From Skermania sp. ID1734 (GTDB lineage: Bacteria; Actinomycetota; Actinomycetes; Mycobacteriales; Mycobacteriaceae), in NCBI RefSeq assembly GCF_007489285.1, contig NZ_VLIY01000006.1, forward strand, positions 124,001-188,000: a stretch of DNA of 64,000 nt, given 5' to 3'. The translations under genes were made by a program, and so were the position numbers. Below, one piece after another: positions 26,536 to 36,108 of the stretch. How positions within the stretch are numbered: the stretch's first letter is position 1; each line of letters begins with the position of its first letter. The notes under the pieces were generated by a model, which was not told the DNA's origin, made no database searches, and was given only the letters and a program-made list of their open reading frames with translations.

Positions 26536-27168
26536 TCACCGCCAGCGGTACTCGTGGATGAGCCTGGCCGCTACCTGGTCGAAGACCTTGCGTTCCAGGA
26601 TGGCCCCCTCCCGGCGGATGCCGGCCTCGGGCACATCGAGGACGCGGTCCAGTCGCACCCAGCTCGGGCGACTCTCCGAATCCCAGGTTCCGGCGCCGAT
26701 TCCGATCCAATTGTTGTCGCGCGCGCGCTTCGAGTTCGACGACAGCATCAGTCCCAGCAGCGTCTTGCCGTCCCGTCCGACCACCAGCACCGGACGGTCT
26801 TTGCCCCGCGAGGGATCCTCCTCGTAGGTCACCCAGGTCCAGACGACCTCACCGGGATCGGCGCGACCGTCCAGGTTCGGCGCGTACACCAGCCGGCGGG
26901 CGCGCTGCGCCGTCGGCACGGCCGTGGAGGCGATGGGTCGACCGGGAATGATCGGTTGTCGAGGGGCCAGCACCGACGATGCCCGCGGAATGAGGTTCTT
27001 CGGGATCAGGTTCTTGGGATGAAGGCTCTTGGGCAGCAAGCCCGATCGCTGCAACGACTGGGTCAGGGTCGGCGCCTCGCCGCGAACCAGCCGGGGCGCT
27101 TGCTCCTTGGCGATGAGTCCGAGCGTGACTCCGATCTGCTTGCCAAGCGTGCTCCATCGTGGCGCCAT
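26536..27168 (-). CDS. PemK/MazF-family protein with N-terminal extension
   Basis: A 210-residue protein whose C-terminal 110 residues resemble MazF/PemK ribonucleases: GEVVWTWVTYEEDPSRGKDRPVLVVG (first strands and the conserved RPVLV), then LGLMLSSNSKR and SWVRLDRVLDVP. The first 100 residues are basic and contain a short tandem repeat (PKNLIPKNLIP near 51-61). No antitoxin gene is adjacent, and the length is about twice that of a typical MazF. It may be a solitary or housekeeping derivative rather than a functional toxin. It is divergent from lepA. Confidence 0.75.
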   Translation of the reverse strand: MAPRWSTLGKQIGVTLGLIAKEQAPRLVRGEAPTLTQSLQRSGLLPKSLHPKNLIPKNLIPRASSVLAPRQPIIPGRPIASTAVPTAQRARRLVYAPNLDGRADPGEVVWTWVTYEEDPSRGKDRPVLVVGRDGKTLLGLMLSSNSKRARDNNWIGIGAGTWDSESRPSWVRLDRVLDVPEAGIRREGAILERKVFDQVAARLIHEYRWR

Positions 27169-27315
27169 GGATGTCAGCTTAAGCGCGCAACCGGCGCAGT
27201 CGTCGGGAGGTTCAGGTGGTCTGTGCGGGCGGTGGCGCGATTCACGGTCGGCGAGCGGGCGAAAGTAGACTGAGCCGTTGCGCCCAACCCATCGGTCTTC
27301 GCCTAGGAGCCACTC

Positions 27316-29157
<1,842 letters not shown>

Positions 29158-29182
29158 CAGTCAGCTAGCACAATCTTTGCTG

Positions 29183-29240
29183 TGATCATGAGCAAAACTG
29201 CAGATCCGTCAGGACTGCGAGCACGATTTGCTCATGATCA
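29183..29240. repeat. 60-bp-class inverted-repeat element, copy 2
   Basis: The arms are 15 bp here (GTGATCATGAGCAAA at 29182-29196 and its exact complement at 29227-29241). They enclose a 30-bp centre unrelated to that of copy 1 at 4469-4526, while arm sequence and outer spacing are the same. It sits in the 110-bp gap between lepA and the nitronate monooxygenase gene, where it could terminate lepA. Confidence 0.8.
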
Positions 29241-29267
29241 CCGGCGAACGGGACAGGGAGGCGCAGC

Positions 29268-30206
29268 ATGATCGAAACCTGGTTGACCCGAACCTTGGGC
29301 ATCGACCTGCCCATTCTCGGTGCGCCCATGGGCGGGCGCGCCGGTGGTGAACTGGCCGGCGCCGTCAGTCGGGCGGGCGGACTGGGCATGCTCGGTGCGG
29401 CCCGCTACACCACGCCGGAATGGATCGCTGCAGAGTCGGCCGTCGTGCGCGATACCGGCCTCCCATTCGGTGTCGGGCTGATGACCTGGTCGCTCGGAGA
29501 AAGCGCGCAACACGCGGCGTTACTCGACGCGGCCATCGAGGCAAAGCCGGCCTTGATCTCGCTGTCCTTCGGCGACCCGGCGCCCTATGTCGAAAAAATC
29601 CATGCCGCAGGCGTTCCGGTGCTCTCGCAGATCAACACGATCGAGGACTTGCGCATCGTCGAGGCCGCGGGTGTGGACGCTGTCGCCGCCCAGGGCACCG
29701 AGGCGGGCGGGCACACCGGCAGGATCGGCACGTTGCCGCTGCTGCAGGAAGTCCTCGAGGCGACGAACCTGCCCGTGCTCGCCGCTGGTGGCATTGGGAC
29801 CGGGCGCGGACTGGCCGCAGTTATCGCGGCCGGCGCCGAAGGCGCGATCGTCGGAACCGCGCTGTTGGCGAGTCCGGAAACCACCGGGCCCGACTATGCC
29901 CGCGACCGGCTGATCGCCGCTGGTAGCGCCGATACCGTCTACACATCGGTGTTCGATCAGGCCCGAAATCAGCCGTGGCCGACACGCTGGGGAGGACGCG
30001 CCCTGACCAACGCGTTCACGAGGAAATACCACAATAGTGACGCCGGTCACGCTATGTTGTCAGGTGCGTACGACCCCGCAGATCCTGATCTCGGAGTCGT
30101 ATATGCCGGTGAGGCAGCCGGATTGGTAACCGAGTCGCTTCCCGCGGCGCAGGTTGTTGAGCGGATGGCCGCACAGGCTGAAGTGTTACTTCGACGATTT
30201 CGATGA
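29268..30206 (+). CDS. Nitronate monooxygenase / NAD(P)H-dependent flavin oxidoreductase family
   Basis: A 312-residue FMN-dependent TIM-barrel protein of the 2-nitropropane dioxygenase family. It shows LPILGAPMGGRAGGELAGAVSRAGGLGMLG, an FMN-phosphate region LPVLAAGGIGTGRGLAAVIAAGAEGAIVGTALLAS, and AQGTEAGGHTGR, which contains the catalytic His region of class II nitronate monooxygenases. The true substrate is often unknown in this family (nitronates, or enoyl-ACP reduction as in FabK). SD GGGAGG is 9 nt upstream of ATG. Confidence 0.88.
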   Translation: MIETWLTRTLGIDLPILGAPMGGRAGGELAGAVSRAGGLGMLGAARYTTPEWIAAESAVVRDTGLPFGVGLMTWSLGESAQHAALLDAAIEAKPALISLSFGDPAPYVEKIHAAGVPVLSQINTIEDLRIVEAAGVDAVAAQGTEAGGHTGRIGTLPLLQEVLEATNLPVLAAGGIGTGRGLAAVIAAGAEGAIVGTALLASPETTGPDYARDRLIAAGSADTVYTSVFDQARNQPWPTRWGGRALTNAFTRKYHNSDAGHAMLSGAYDPADPDLGVVYAGEAAGLVTESLPAAQVVERMAAQAEVLLRRFR

Positions 30207-30219
30207 GGAGCGCTGACAC

Positions 30220-30663
30220 GTGGTGACGCAACCGGGGTCCTCAGCCGGCCGATTGAAGCGCTTGACCAACGCCGCCATCAACGCAGATAGCGCGATGATG
30301 CGCATGGACGGCCTGGCCGCCGACGCCACGCTGCTCGTCGAAGACCTCTCCGACCTCGTCCAAGGACTCGAGCCCGCGGTCGAGCGACTCGATGAAGTGC
30401 TGGTCGACATCCGCGTGGAGTTCGCCGCCATTCGCCGGTCCCGCGAAAACGTCGACGTGATGCTCGCGCGGGTTTCCACGATCATCGATCTAGTCGAGTG
30501 GGCTCTCGCGCCGGCGTTCGCCGCCAAGGACACGGCCGAGCGGCTCGCCTCGGTGGTGGCCAAGCTGCGCAGGACGCTGAAGTGTCAGGTACGCAAGCAG
30601 CCCGCCGTGAAAGTGGCGCCGGTGCCGGCCGTGCAGTTGACGCCGATGCCGCTAGCGGGATAG
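30220..30663 (+). CDS. Hypothetical helical protein
   Basis: I do not recognise this 147-residue protein. Residues about 10-125 are almost wholly alpha-helical with heptad-like hydrophobic spacing and no Gly or Pro (DLVQGLEPAVERLDEVLVDIR), suggesting a coiled coil. The C-terminal 25 residues are Val/Pro/Ala-rich. There is no signal peptide or membrane segment. It starts at GTG 30220 (or 30223), 13 bp after the nitronate monooxygenase gene with GAGGAG in the gap, so it is likely in the same transcript. It converges with the GH15 gene 4 bp away. Confidence 0.7.
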   Translation: MVTQPGSSAGRLKRLTNAAINADSAMMRMDGLAADATLLVEDLSDLVQGLEPAVERLDEVLVDIRVEFAAIRRSRENVDVMLARVSTIIDLVEWALAPAFAAKDTAERLASVVAKLRRTLKCQVRKQPAVKVAPVPAVQLTPMPLAG

Positions 30664-30667
30664 TGGG

Positions 30668-32710
30668 TTAACGCGAGTGGGCGGGCTTGAACCGCCCGGC
30701 GCGTGCCTCCTCCTCCGCACGAATCACGTGCACCACGGCATTGATCAGCGCCAGGTGCGTGAACGCCTGCGGAAAATTGCCCAGATGCCGACCGGTCTTG
30801 GTGTCGATCTCCTCGGCGTAGAGCTTCAGCGGACTGGCGTAGCCCAGTAACCGCTCGCACAGCCGCTTGGCGCGACCGAGTTCGCCGATCTCGACCAGCG
30901 CCGACACCAGCCAGAACGAGCAGATGGTGAAGGTCCCTTCTTCCCCGGACAGGCCGTCGTCGGTGGTTTCGGTGCGGTAGCGCAGGACCAGCCCGTCTTC
31001 GGTGAGTTCGTCGGCGATCGCGAGCACGGTGTTGCGGACGCGCTCGTCGTCCGGCGGTAGGAACCGCAGCAGCGGAACGAGCAGCAGCGCGGCATCGAGC
31101 GTGTGGCCGCCATAGGTCTGGGTGAACACGCCGCGCTCATCCACACCGTTGGTGAGGATGTCCTCCTTGATCTCGTCGGCGATCCGCGCCCATCGCTGGG
31201 CATAGCTGTCTTCCCCGTGCAGAACGGCGAGCTTGACCCCGCGGTCGAGTGCCACCCAGCACATCACCTTCGAGGACGCGAAGTGCTGCGGCTCACCGCG
31301 CACTTCCCAGATGCCACGGTCGGGTTTGCGCCAATTCTTGATCGCGGTCTCCACCTGGCGTTCCAGCAGCGGCCACAGCGTCTCGGGAACCTGTTCGCGA
31401 GACCGCACGTGCAGATACACCGAGTCGAGCATGGTGCCCCAGATGTCGTGCTGTTCCTGGTTGTAGGCGCCGTTGCCGATGCGGACCGGCCGCGCACCGT
31501 CGTATCCGGACAAATTGTCCAACTCGAATTCTTCCAGCGTGCGCTCACCGCCGACCCCGTACATGACCTGCAGCGGGTGCGGTTCGCCGCCGTTGCTGGC
31601 CTGGCACACATCGGCGATGAAGGCGAAGAAGTCGTTGGCCTCCCGATCCAGCCCGAGCGTGTAAAGGCCCCACAGGGCAAATGTCGAATCCCGGACCCAG
31701 GCGTAGCGGTAGTCCCAATTTCGTTCGCCACCAGGAGTTTCCGGAAACGACGTGGTCGGCGCCGCCAACAGCGCGCCGGTCGGGGCATAGGTGAGCCCCT
31801 TCAGCGTCAAGGCGCTGCGCTGGATGTAACCGCGCCACGGATGATCGGGAAAGCGCCCGATAGTGACCCATTGCCGCCAGCACTCGGCGGTCTGCCACAT
31901 CTTCTGCGACGCTTCGGCAAAGGTCTGCGGTGCGGGCAGTTCCGACCAGGACAGCGCGACGAAAACGTTGTCACCCTCGACCATGCGCCGTCGTGCGCGC
32001 GCCTCTCGGCCCTCGAGCCCGAGCCGTAGGTCGGTGGTCAACTTGAGTTCGGGGTGAACGCCGGGGCCCACACAGCGAGCGGTCGCGGTGGCCTCCTCGT
32101 ACACCTTGCCGGTGTATTCCCACTTGGCCGGCGCCCGGTGGTAATCGAAAGCGGGCTCGCAGCTCAACTCCAACTCGACGACGCCGCTGACGCATTTCAC
32201 TGTGCGCAGCAGGATGTGTTCGGCATCCCAGTCCTGTGGGGTGCGGCGGTGCGTTTTCGAGCGTTCGTCCACGTTGTGCCAGGGGCCGAGCACCATGGCA
32301 TCGCGGATGATCAACCAGCCGGTCTCGGTCTGCCAGGTCGTCTCCACGATCAGCCCGCCCGGCAGGTAGCGACGGGCTGCGGGCACGTTTTGCCCGTACG
32401 GACCTACTCGGAAGTGGCCGGCACTGCGGTCCAGGGCCGCGCCGAAAACGCTGGGGGAGTCCGGTCGTGGGACACACATCCACTCCACGGCGCCACTGCG
32501 CGCGATCAGGCAGGTGTTTTCGCAGTCGGAGAGGAAGGCATAGTCGTCGATAGGCGGGAAGCTGCTGCGGCGCGCGTCGAGAAGAGACTCCTCAGCGTGC
32601 TTCGCTGCCTTTGCCTCTTTGCGCGCCTTTTTCGGCGCCGGGGACTTCGATGATGAGTCCGATGCGCCGACGCCGGAGACACCCGTGGACTGTTCGTCGA
32701 CTCGATCCAT
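30668..32710 (-). CDS. Glycoside hydrolase family 15 protein (probable trehalase)
   Basis: A 680-residue protein: an N-terminal basic/Lys-rich tail (about 1-45), a beta-sandwich domain (FPPIDDYAFLSDCENTCLIARSGAVEW) and the GH15 alpha/alpha barrel with GGERNWDYRYAWVRDSTFALWGLY (the conserved RNWDYR..W.RD). Catalytic Glu candidates are in NQEQHDIWGT and SGEEGTFTICSFWL. Mycobacterial homologues in this position (Rv2402) have been described as trehalases; glucoamylase or dextranase activity cannot be excluded. ATG 32710 follows GATGAGGG; a GTG at 32743 would add 11 residues. It is divergent from the small membrane gene. Confidence 0.85.
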   Translation of the reverse strand: MDRVDEQSTGVSGVGASDSSSKSPAPKKARKEAKAAKHAEESLLDARRSSFPPIDDYAFLSDCENTCLIARSGAVEWMCVPRPDSPSVFGAALDRSAGHFRVGPYGQNVPAARRYLPGGLIVETTWQTETGWLIIRDAMVLGPWHNVDERSKTHRRTPQDWDAEHILLRTVKCVSGVVELELSCEPAFDYHRAPAKWEYTGKVYEEATATARCVGPGVHPELKLTTDLRLGLEGREARARRRMVEGDNVFVALSWSELPAPQTFAEASQKMWQTAECWRQWVTIGRFPDHPWRGYIQRSALTLKGLTYAPTGALLAAPTTSFPETPGGERNWDYRYAWVRDSTFALWGLYTLGLDREANDFFAFIADVCQASNGGEPHPLQVMYGVGGERTLEEFELDNLSGYDGARPVRIGNGAYNQEQHDIWGTMLDSVYLHVRSREQVPETLWPLLERQVETAIKNWRKPDRGIWEVRGEPQHFASSKVMCWVALDRGVKLAVLHGEDSYAQRWARIADEIKEDILTNGVDERGVFTQTYGGHTLDAALLLVPLLRFLPPDDERVRNTVLAIADELTEDGLVLRYRTETTDDGLSGEEGTFTICSFWLVSALVEIGELGRAKRLCERLLGYASPLKLYAEEIDTKTGRHLGNFPQAFTHLALINAVVHVIRAEEEARAGRFKPAHSR

Positions 32711-32805
32711 GCCCTCATCATCGACCCAAATCGGGCGCGGCACGCGCTGAATTGCCGAGGCGGGCGAAGGATCAGTGGGCTGCGAACAGCGGCTAGGCTT
32801 GTCTG

Positions 32806-33030
32806 GTGCATGCGCTGGCGAACTGGTGGGACGGCATCGAGTTGTGGGTGGCCGGGTTGGCCTTCATCCCGCAGTTCGTTGTGGTCCTGGCGGTGACGGT
32901 TCCGTTGGCATTCGGGTTGGCCTGGTTGCTGGACCGCGGCCTGGCCATCACCTTGCATCTGCTCGGACGCGACCGCCGGACCGGCGCTGGAGAAGCGACG
33001 CCGGACGTCGAAACGGGCGGCGTGACGTAA
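32806..33030 (+). CDS. Small membrane protein (two-helix)
   Basis: A 74-residue protein with one long hydrophobic stretch, probably one or two transmembrane helices around residues 10-52 (LWVAGLAFIPQFVVVLAVTV, then PLAFGLAWLLDRGLAITLHL), and a polar C-terminal tail. A similar small membrane gene (Rv2401A) lies here in M. tuberculosis between the trehalase and sulfate genes. The function is unknown. It starts at GTG, and its TAA overlaps the ATG of the next mini-gene by one base. Confidence 0.75.
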   Translation: MHALANWWDGIELWVAGLAFIPQFVVVLAVTVPLAFGLAWLLDRGLAITLHLLGRDRRTGAGEATPDVETGGVT

Positions 33031-33107
33031 TGCCGCGTTCGCGTGTCACGTTGGCGCTGTGTGCGCTGCTGATTTTGATAGTGCTGGCCTGGCTGCTGAC
33101 GCACTGA
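33030..33107 (+). CDS. 25-residue hydrophobic mini-protein
   Basis: This short frame starts at an ATG that shares one base with the TAA of the upstream membrane gene (TAATG), a reinitiation arrangement. It encodes MPRSRVTLALCALLILIVLA and ends WLLTH, a basic N-terminus followed by one transmembrane helix. Its function is unknown. The coupling and the positive-inside topology argue for a real product, but its size makes this uncertain. It ends 52 bp before the sulfur leader peptide. Confidence 0.5.
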   Translation: MPRSRVTLALCALLILIVLAWLLTH

Positions 33108-33146
33108 TCACCGCTTGCGGGACGGCTTGACCCCGGCGCTGTCTGC

Positions 33147-33162
33147 TAAAGTCGCCGACGTG
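33147..33162 (+). promoter_or_regulatory. -10 element for a leaderless leader-peptide transcript
   Basis: TAAAGT (33147-33152) is followed by exactly 7 nt and then GTG (33160), the TANNNT-N7-start pattern of leaderless actinobacterial transcripts. TTGACC at 33127-33132 is only 14 bp upstream, so a canonical -35 is doubtful. Confidence 0.55.
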
Positions 33163-33249
33163 TCCATAGCCACCGTCCGGTCCGTCCGCCACTGTCTGGC
33201 GTTGATTGCCGTCGGTTTCCTCGCTGTGGCCGACGTCGACTGTCGCTGA
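33160..33249 (+). CDS. Cysteine-containing leader peptide of the sulfate transport operon (Ms4533A-like)
   Basis: A 29-codon frame beginning GTG encodes a short peptide with RHCLALIAVGFLAVADVDCR at its C-terminus: two Cys codons, one four codons from the tail's start and one next to last. It has no signal peptide or recognisable enzyme domain. It lies 96 bp upstream of the sulfate-binding protein gene and fits the Ms4533A family of Cys-containing leader peptides described upstream of mycobacterial sulfate transport genes. The likely role is in cis: ribosome movement over the Cys codons would set folding of the following 96 nt and so expression of sbp-cysTWA. The family name is from memory. 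Confidence 0.65.
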   Translation: MSIATVRSVRHCLALIAVGFLAVADVDCR

Positions 33250-33345
33250 TCTTCCTTTGATACCGCTCGTCCTTGCGGTTCATCTCCGCCTGTGCGGTTC
33301 CAGATAACACGGGTAGTTCGATTCGCCAGAAAGGTCCCCTCTGTC

Positions 33346-34371
33346 ATGCGTCACCGGTCTCGAATGCTCGCCGCGGTGGCCGCCGCAGCGGTGTTGACCT
33401 TGAGCGGCTGCGGTGGCGGTTCGAGCGATGTGGTCGGCGGCGACAGCGCCGCGAACGGGTCCGGGGGAACGCTGCACCTGTTCGCCTACGCAGTGCCGAA
33501 ACCTGGCTTCGACAAAGTGATTCCCGCGTTTGCGCAGACACCGGCCGGCAAGGACGTGCTCATCCAGCCCTCCTACGGCCCGTCGGGCGATCAGTCCCGG
33601 AAAGTCAAAGACGGTGCTCCCGCCGACGTGGTGAACTTCTCGACGGAACCGGATATCACCAGACTGGTGGACGCGGGTCTGGTCGATCCAACCTGGAACC
33701 AGGACGCCAACCACGGCGTGCCGTTCGGCTCGGTCGTCACGATCGTGGTGCGCAAGGGCAATCCGAAGCACATCACGAGCTGGGACGACCTGCTGCGGCC
33801 AGGCATCGAAGTGGTGACGCCGAATCCGTTCAGCTCTGGCTCGGCAAAGTGGAACCTGTTGGCGCCGTATGCGGCAAAGAGCGACGGTGGCAAGAATCCA
33901 CAGGCGGGCCTGGACTATTTGACCAAGCTGATCGATGACCACGTAAAGGTGCAGCCGAAGTCCGGCCGGGAAGCGACCGAAACCTTCTTGCAGGGAACCG
34001 GTGACGCGCTACTGAGCTACGAGAACGAGGCGATCTTCTCCGAGCGCAATGGCGACCAGGTGGAACACATCGTGCCCGCGCAGACCTTCAAGATCGAGAA
34101 TCCGGTGGCGGTGATCACGTCGAGCAGCAAGATCGCCAAGGCGAAGGCATTCCGCGACTTCTTGTTTACCCCGCAGGCGCAGAAGTTGTGGGCCGAGGCT
34201 GGCTTCCGACCGGCTGATCCCGGCGTTGCCGAGCAGTTTGCCGGCCAGTTTCCACAGCCGCAGAAGCTCTGGACGATCGCCGACCTGGGCGGCTGGGACA
34301 CCGTCGACAAGGATCTGTTCGCGCAGGGCAGCGGGTCCATCGCCGTCATCTACGACAAAGCAACGCGATGA
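33346..34371 (+). CDS. subI: Sulfate ABC transporter substrate-binding lipoprotein
   Basis: A 341-residue periplasmic-binding protein for sulfate or thiosulfate. It has an N-terminal basic region, hydrophobic helix and lipobox LTLSGCGG with Cys near residue 22, so it is a lipoprotein. Family segments include FAYAVPKPGFDKVIPAF, IQPSYGPSGDQSRKV, ADVVNFSTEPDI and NPFSSGSAKWN, which contain sulfate-contacting Ser, Gly and Trp residues. ATG 33346 has AAAGG 11 nt upstream; the frame is open to 33292. Its stop overlaps cysT by 4 bp. It is equivalent to mycobacterial SubI. Confidence 0.93.
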   Translation: MRHRSRMLAAVAAAAVLTLSGCGGGSSDVVGGDSAANGSGGTLHLFAYAVPKPGFDKVIPAFAQTPAGKDVLIQPSYGPSGDQSRKVKDGAPADVVNFSTEPDITRLVDAGLVDPTWNQDANHGVPFGSVVTIVVRKGNPKHITSWDDLLRPGIEVVTPNPFSSGSAKWNLLAPYAAKSDGGKNPQAGLDYLTKLIDDHVKVQPKSGREATETFLQGTGDALLSYENEAIFSERNGDQVEHIVPAQTFKIENPVAVITSSSKIAKAKAFRDFLFTPQAQKLWAEAGFRPADPGVAEQFAGQFPQPQKLWTIADLGGWDTVDKDLFAQGSGSIAVIYDKATR

Positions 34372-35201
34372 CGACGCTTCTTGCCAAACGCCGCGCGCTG
34401 TTCCAGTTTTCCGGTGCCGTGGGGCCGTTCGGGGTTTCGACGGCGGTGCTGTGGCTGAGCGTGATCGTGCTGCTGCCGTTGGCTGCGCTGACCTACAACG
34501 CCTTTGGCGGGGGTATTGGCCAATTCTGGGATGCGGTCACCGCTCCGGTCGCGTTGGCCTCATTGAAGGTCACTATCTGGGTATCGGTGATTGTGGCGGT
34601 GATCAACGCGGTGATGGGCACCCTGGTGGCCTGGGTACTGGTGCGGGACAACTTTCCCGGCAAGGCAATCGTCAACGCGCTCATCGACCTTCCGTTTGCC
34701 CTGCCCACGATCGTGGCCAGCATCGTGCTGCTGTCGCTGTATGGCCCGGACAGTCCGGTGAACATCCATCTCAACGCCACCCAGCCCGGTTTGGTTGTGG
34801 CCCTTGCCTTTGTGACGCTGCCGTTCGTGGTCCGGTCCGTGCAGCCGGTGCTCATCGAGGCAGACCGCGACGTCGAGCAGGCCGCGGCATCCCTCGGTGC
34901 TGACAACTGGGTCATCTTTTCCAAGATTGTGCTGCCGACGTTGGCTCCGGCAATTCTCAGCGGTGCCGGGTTGGCATTCGCGCGGGCGATCGGCGAATAC
35001 GGTTCGATCGTATTGATCGGTGGCAACATTCCGCGGGTGACGCAGATGACGTCGCAGTACATCCAGCAGCAGATCGAGATCGATCGGCCCGCCAACGCCG
35101 CCGCGGTGTCGGTGGCGTTGCTGGCCATCGCTTTTGTGACGCTGTTGGTGCTGCGGGTCGTCGCGCAGCGGAACCTCCGTAAGGAGCAGCAGGCGCCATG
35201 A
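34368..35201 (+). CDS. cysT: Sulfate ABC transporter permease CysT
   Basis: A 277-residue inner-membrane permease with about six transmembrane helices (first near 22-45, VLWLSVIVLLPLAALTYN). It has the binding-protein-dependent transport EAA loop, EADRDVEQAAASLGADNW, with the conserved Gly, followed by FSKIVLPTLAPAILSG. It pairs with CysW to form the channel and is overlapped by 4 bp at both ends (ATGA with subI and with cysW). Confidence 0.95.
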   Translation: MTTLLAKRRALFQFSGAVGPFGVSTAVLWLSVIVLLPLAALTYNAFGGGIGQFWDAVTAPVALASLKVTIWVSVIVAVINAVMGTLVAWVLVRDNFPGKAIVNALIDLPFALPTIVASIVLLSLYGPDSPVNIHLNATQPGLVVALAFVTLPFVVRSVQPVLIEADRDVEQAAASLGADNWVIFSKIVLPTLAPAILSGAGLAFARAIGEYGSIVLIGGNIPRVTQMTSQYIQQQIEIDRPANAAAVSVALLAIAFVTLLVLRVVAQRNLRKEQQAP

Positions 35202-36007
35202 GGACGTCACCGTTGGCTCGCCTTGGATTGCGTTCGGTTGCCTTGCTGTACCTGTTCGTGTTGTTGGTACTGCCGATCGCGCTGATTCTCTGGCGCAGTT
35301 TCGGCAAGGGCATCGGCGCGTTCGTCGATTCGATCACTACACCGGCGGCCATTGCCGCACTGGATCTTTCACTGTTGATCGTGGCGATCGTGGTGCCGGT
35401 CAACGTGGTGTTCGGCATCGTGACTGCGCTTGCCCTGGCACGCGGCCGGTTCCCCGGTCGTAGCCTGCTGCAGGGGATCGTCGATCTGCCGTTCGCGGTC
35501 TCGCCCATCGTCGTTGGTGTTTCGCTGATCCTGCTGTGGGGTTCGGACGGCTGGTTCGGGGGTATCGAACATTTCGGCATCAAGGTCATCTTCGGCCTGA
35601 CCGGCATGGTCATCGCGACGATCTTCGTGACATTGCCGTTCGTGGTGCGTGAGGTCGAGCCGGTGCTGCACGAGATCGGCGACGACCAGGAACAGGCCGC
35701 CGCGACATTGGGCGCGTCGAGCTGGCAAACGTTTTGGCGGATTACACTGCCGTCGATTCGCTGGGGACTCACCTATGGCGTCGTGCTGACGGTCGCGCGT
35801 GCGCTCGGCGAGTTCGGTGCCGTGATCATGGTGTCATCCGGGTTTCCGGGGGTGTCGCAGACGCTGACCCTGCTGGTGCACGCACGGTATATCGATGACC
35901 ACAACACCTTTGGGGCCTATTGCGCCGCGACGCTGTTGATGGGGGTCGCGCTGGTGACGCTGCTCGTGATGACGGCGCTGGACCGGAAGAGGGTGGCGAA
36001 GAAGTGA
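35198..36007 (+). CDS. cysW: Sulfate ABC transporter permease CysW
   Basis: A 269-residue permease, second half of the sulfate channel, with about six transmembrane helices. The EAA loop is HEIGDDQEQAAATLGASSWQ followed by FWRITLPSIRWGL. It is closely similar in layout to CysT but distinguished by the CysW-type N-terminus and the segment ALGEFGAVIMVSSGFPGVSQ. The downstream cysA starts 96 bp later, beyond a short duplicated sequence. Confidence 0.95.
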   Translation: MRTSPLARLGLRSVALLYLFVLLVLPIALILWRSFGKGIGAFVDSITTPAAIAALDLSLLIVAIVVPVNVVFGIVTALALARGRFPGRSLLQGIVDLPFAVSPIVVGVSLILLWGSDGWFGGIEHFGIKVIFGLTGMVIATIFVTLPFVVREVEPVLHEIGDDQEQAAATLGASSWQTFWRITLPSIRWGLTYGVVLTVARALGEFGAVIMVSSGFPGVSQTLTLLVHARYIDDHNTFGAYCAATLLMGVALVTLLVMTALDRKRVAKK

Positions 36008-36020
36008 TCTCTCAAGAGCG

Positions 36021-36108
36021 GGGAGGCGAGCCATGATCGCGCGAAGGCGAGCGCCCGTGAGGATCGCAGCGCAGCGAGGACCGGAGCGGGCGGGAGGCGA
36101 GCCATGAT
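36021..36108 (+). repeat. Duplicated SD-start sequence with a 24-codon mini-frame before cysA
   Basis: GGGAGGCGAGCCATGAT occurs exactly twice, at 36021-36037 and 36092-36108. The second copy is the SD and start of cysA. The first copy starts a 24-codon frame (36033-36107) that is Arg-rich and ends in TGA overlapping the cysA ATG. The intervening sequence is a low-complexity GCGAG/GCAGCG-rich stretch. It may be a neutral duplication or a coupling device that tunes CysA. Confidence 0.55.
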
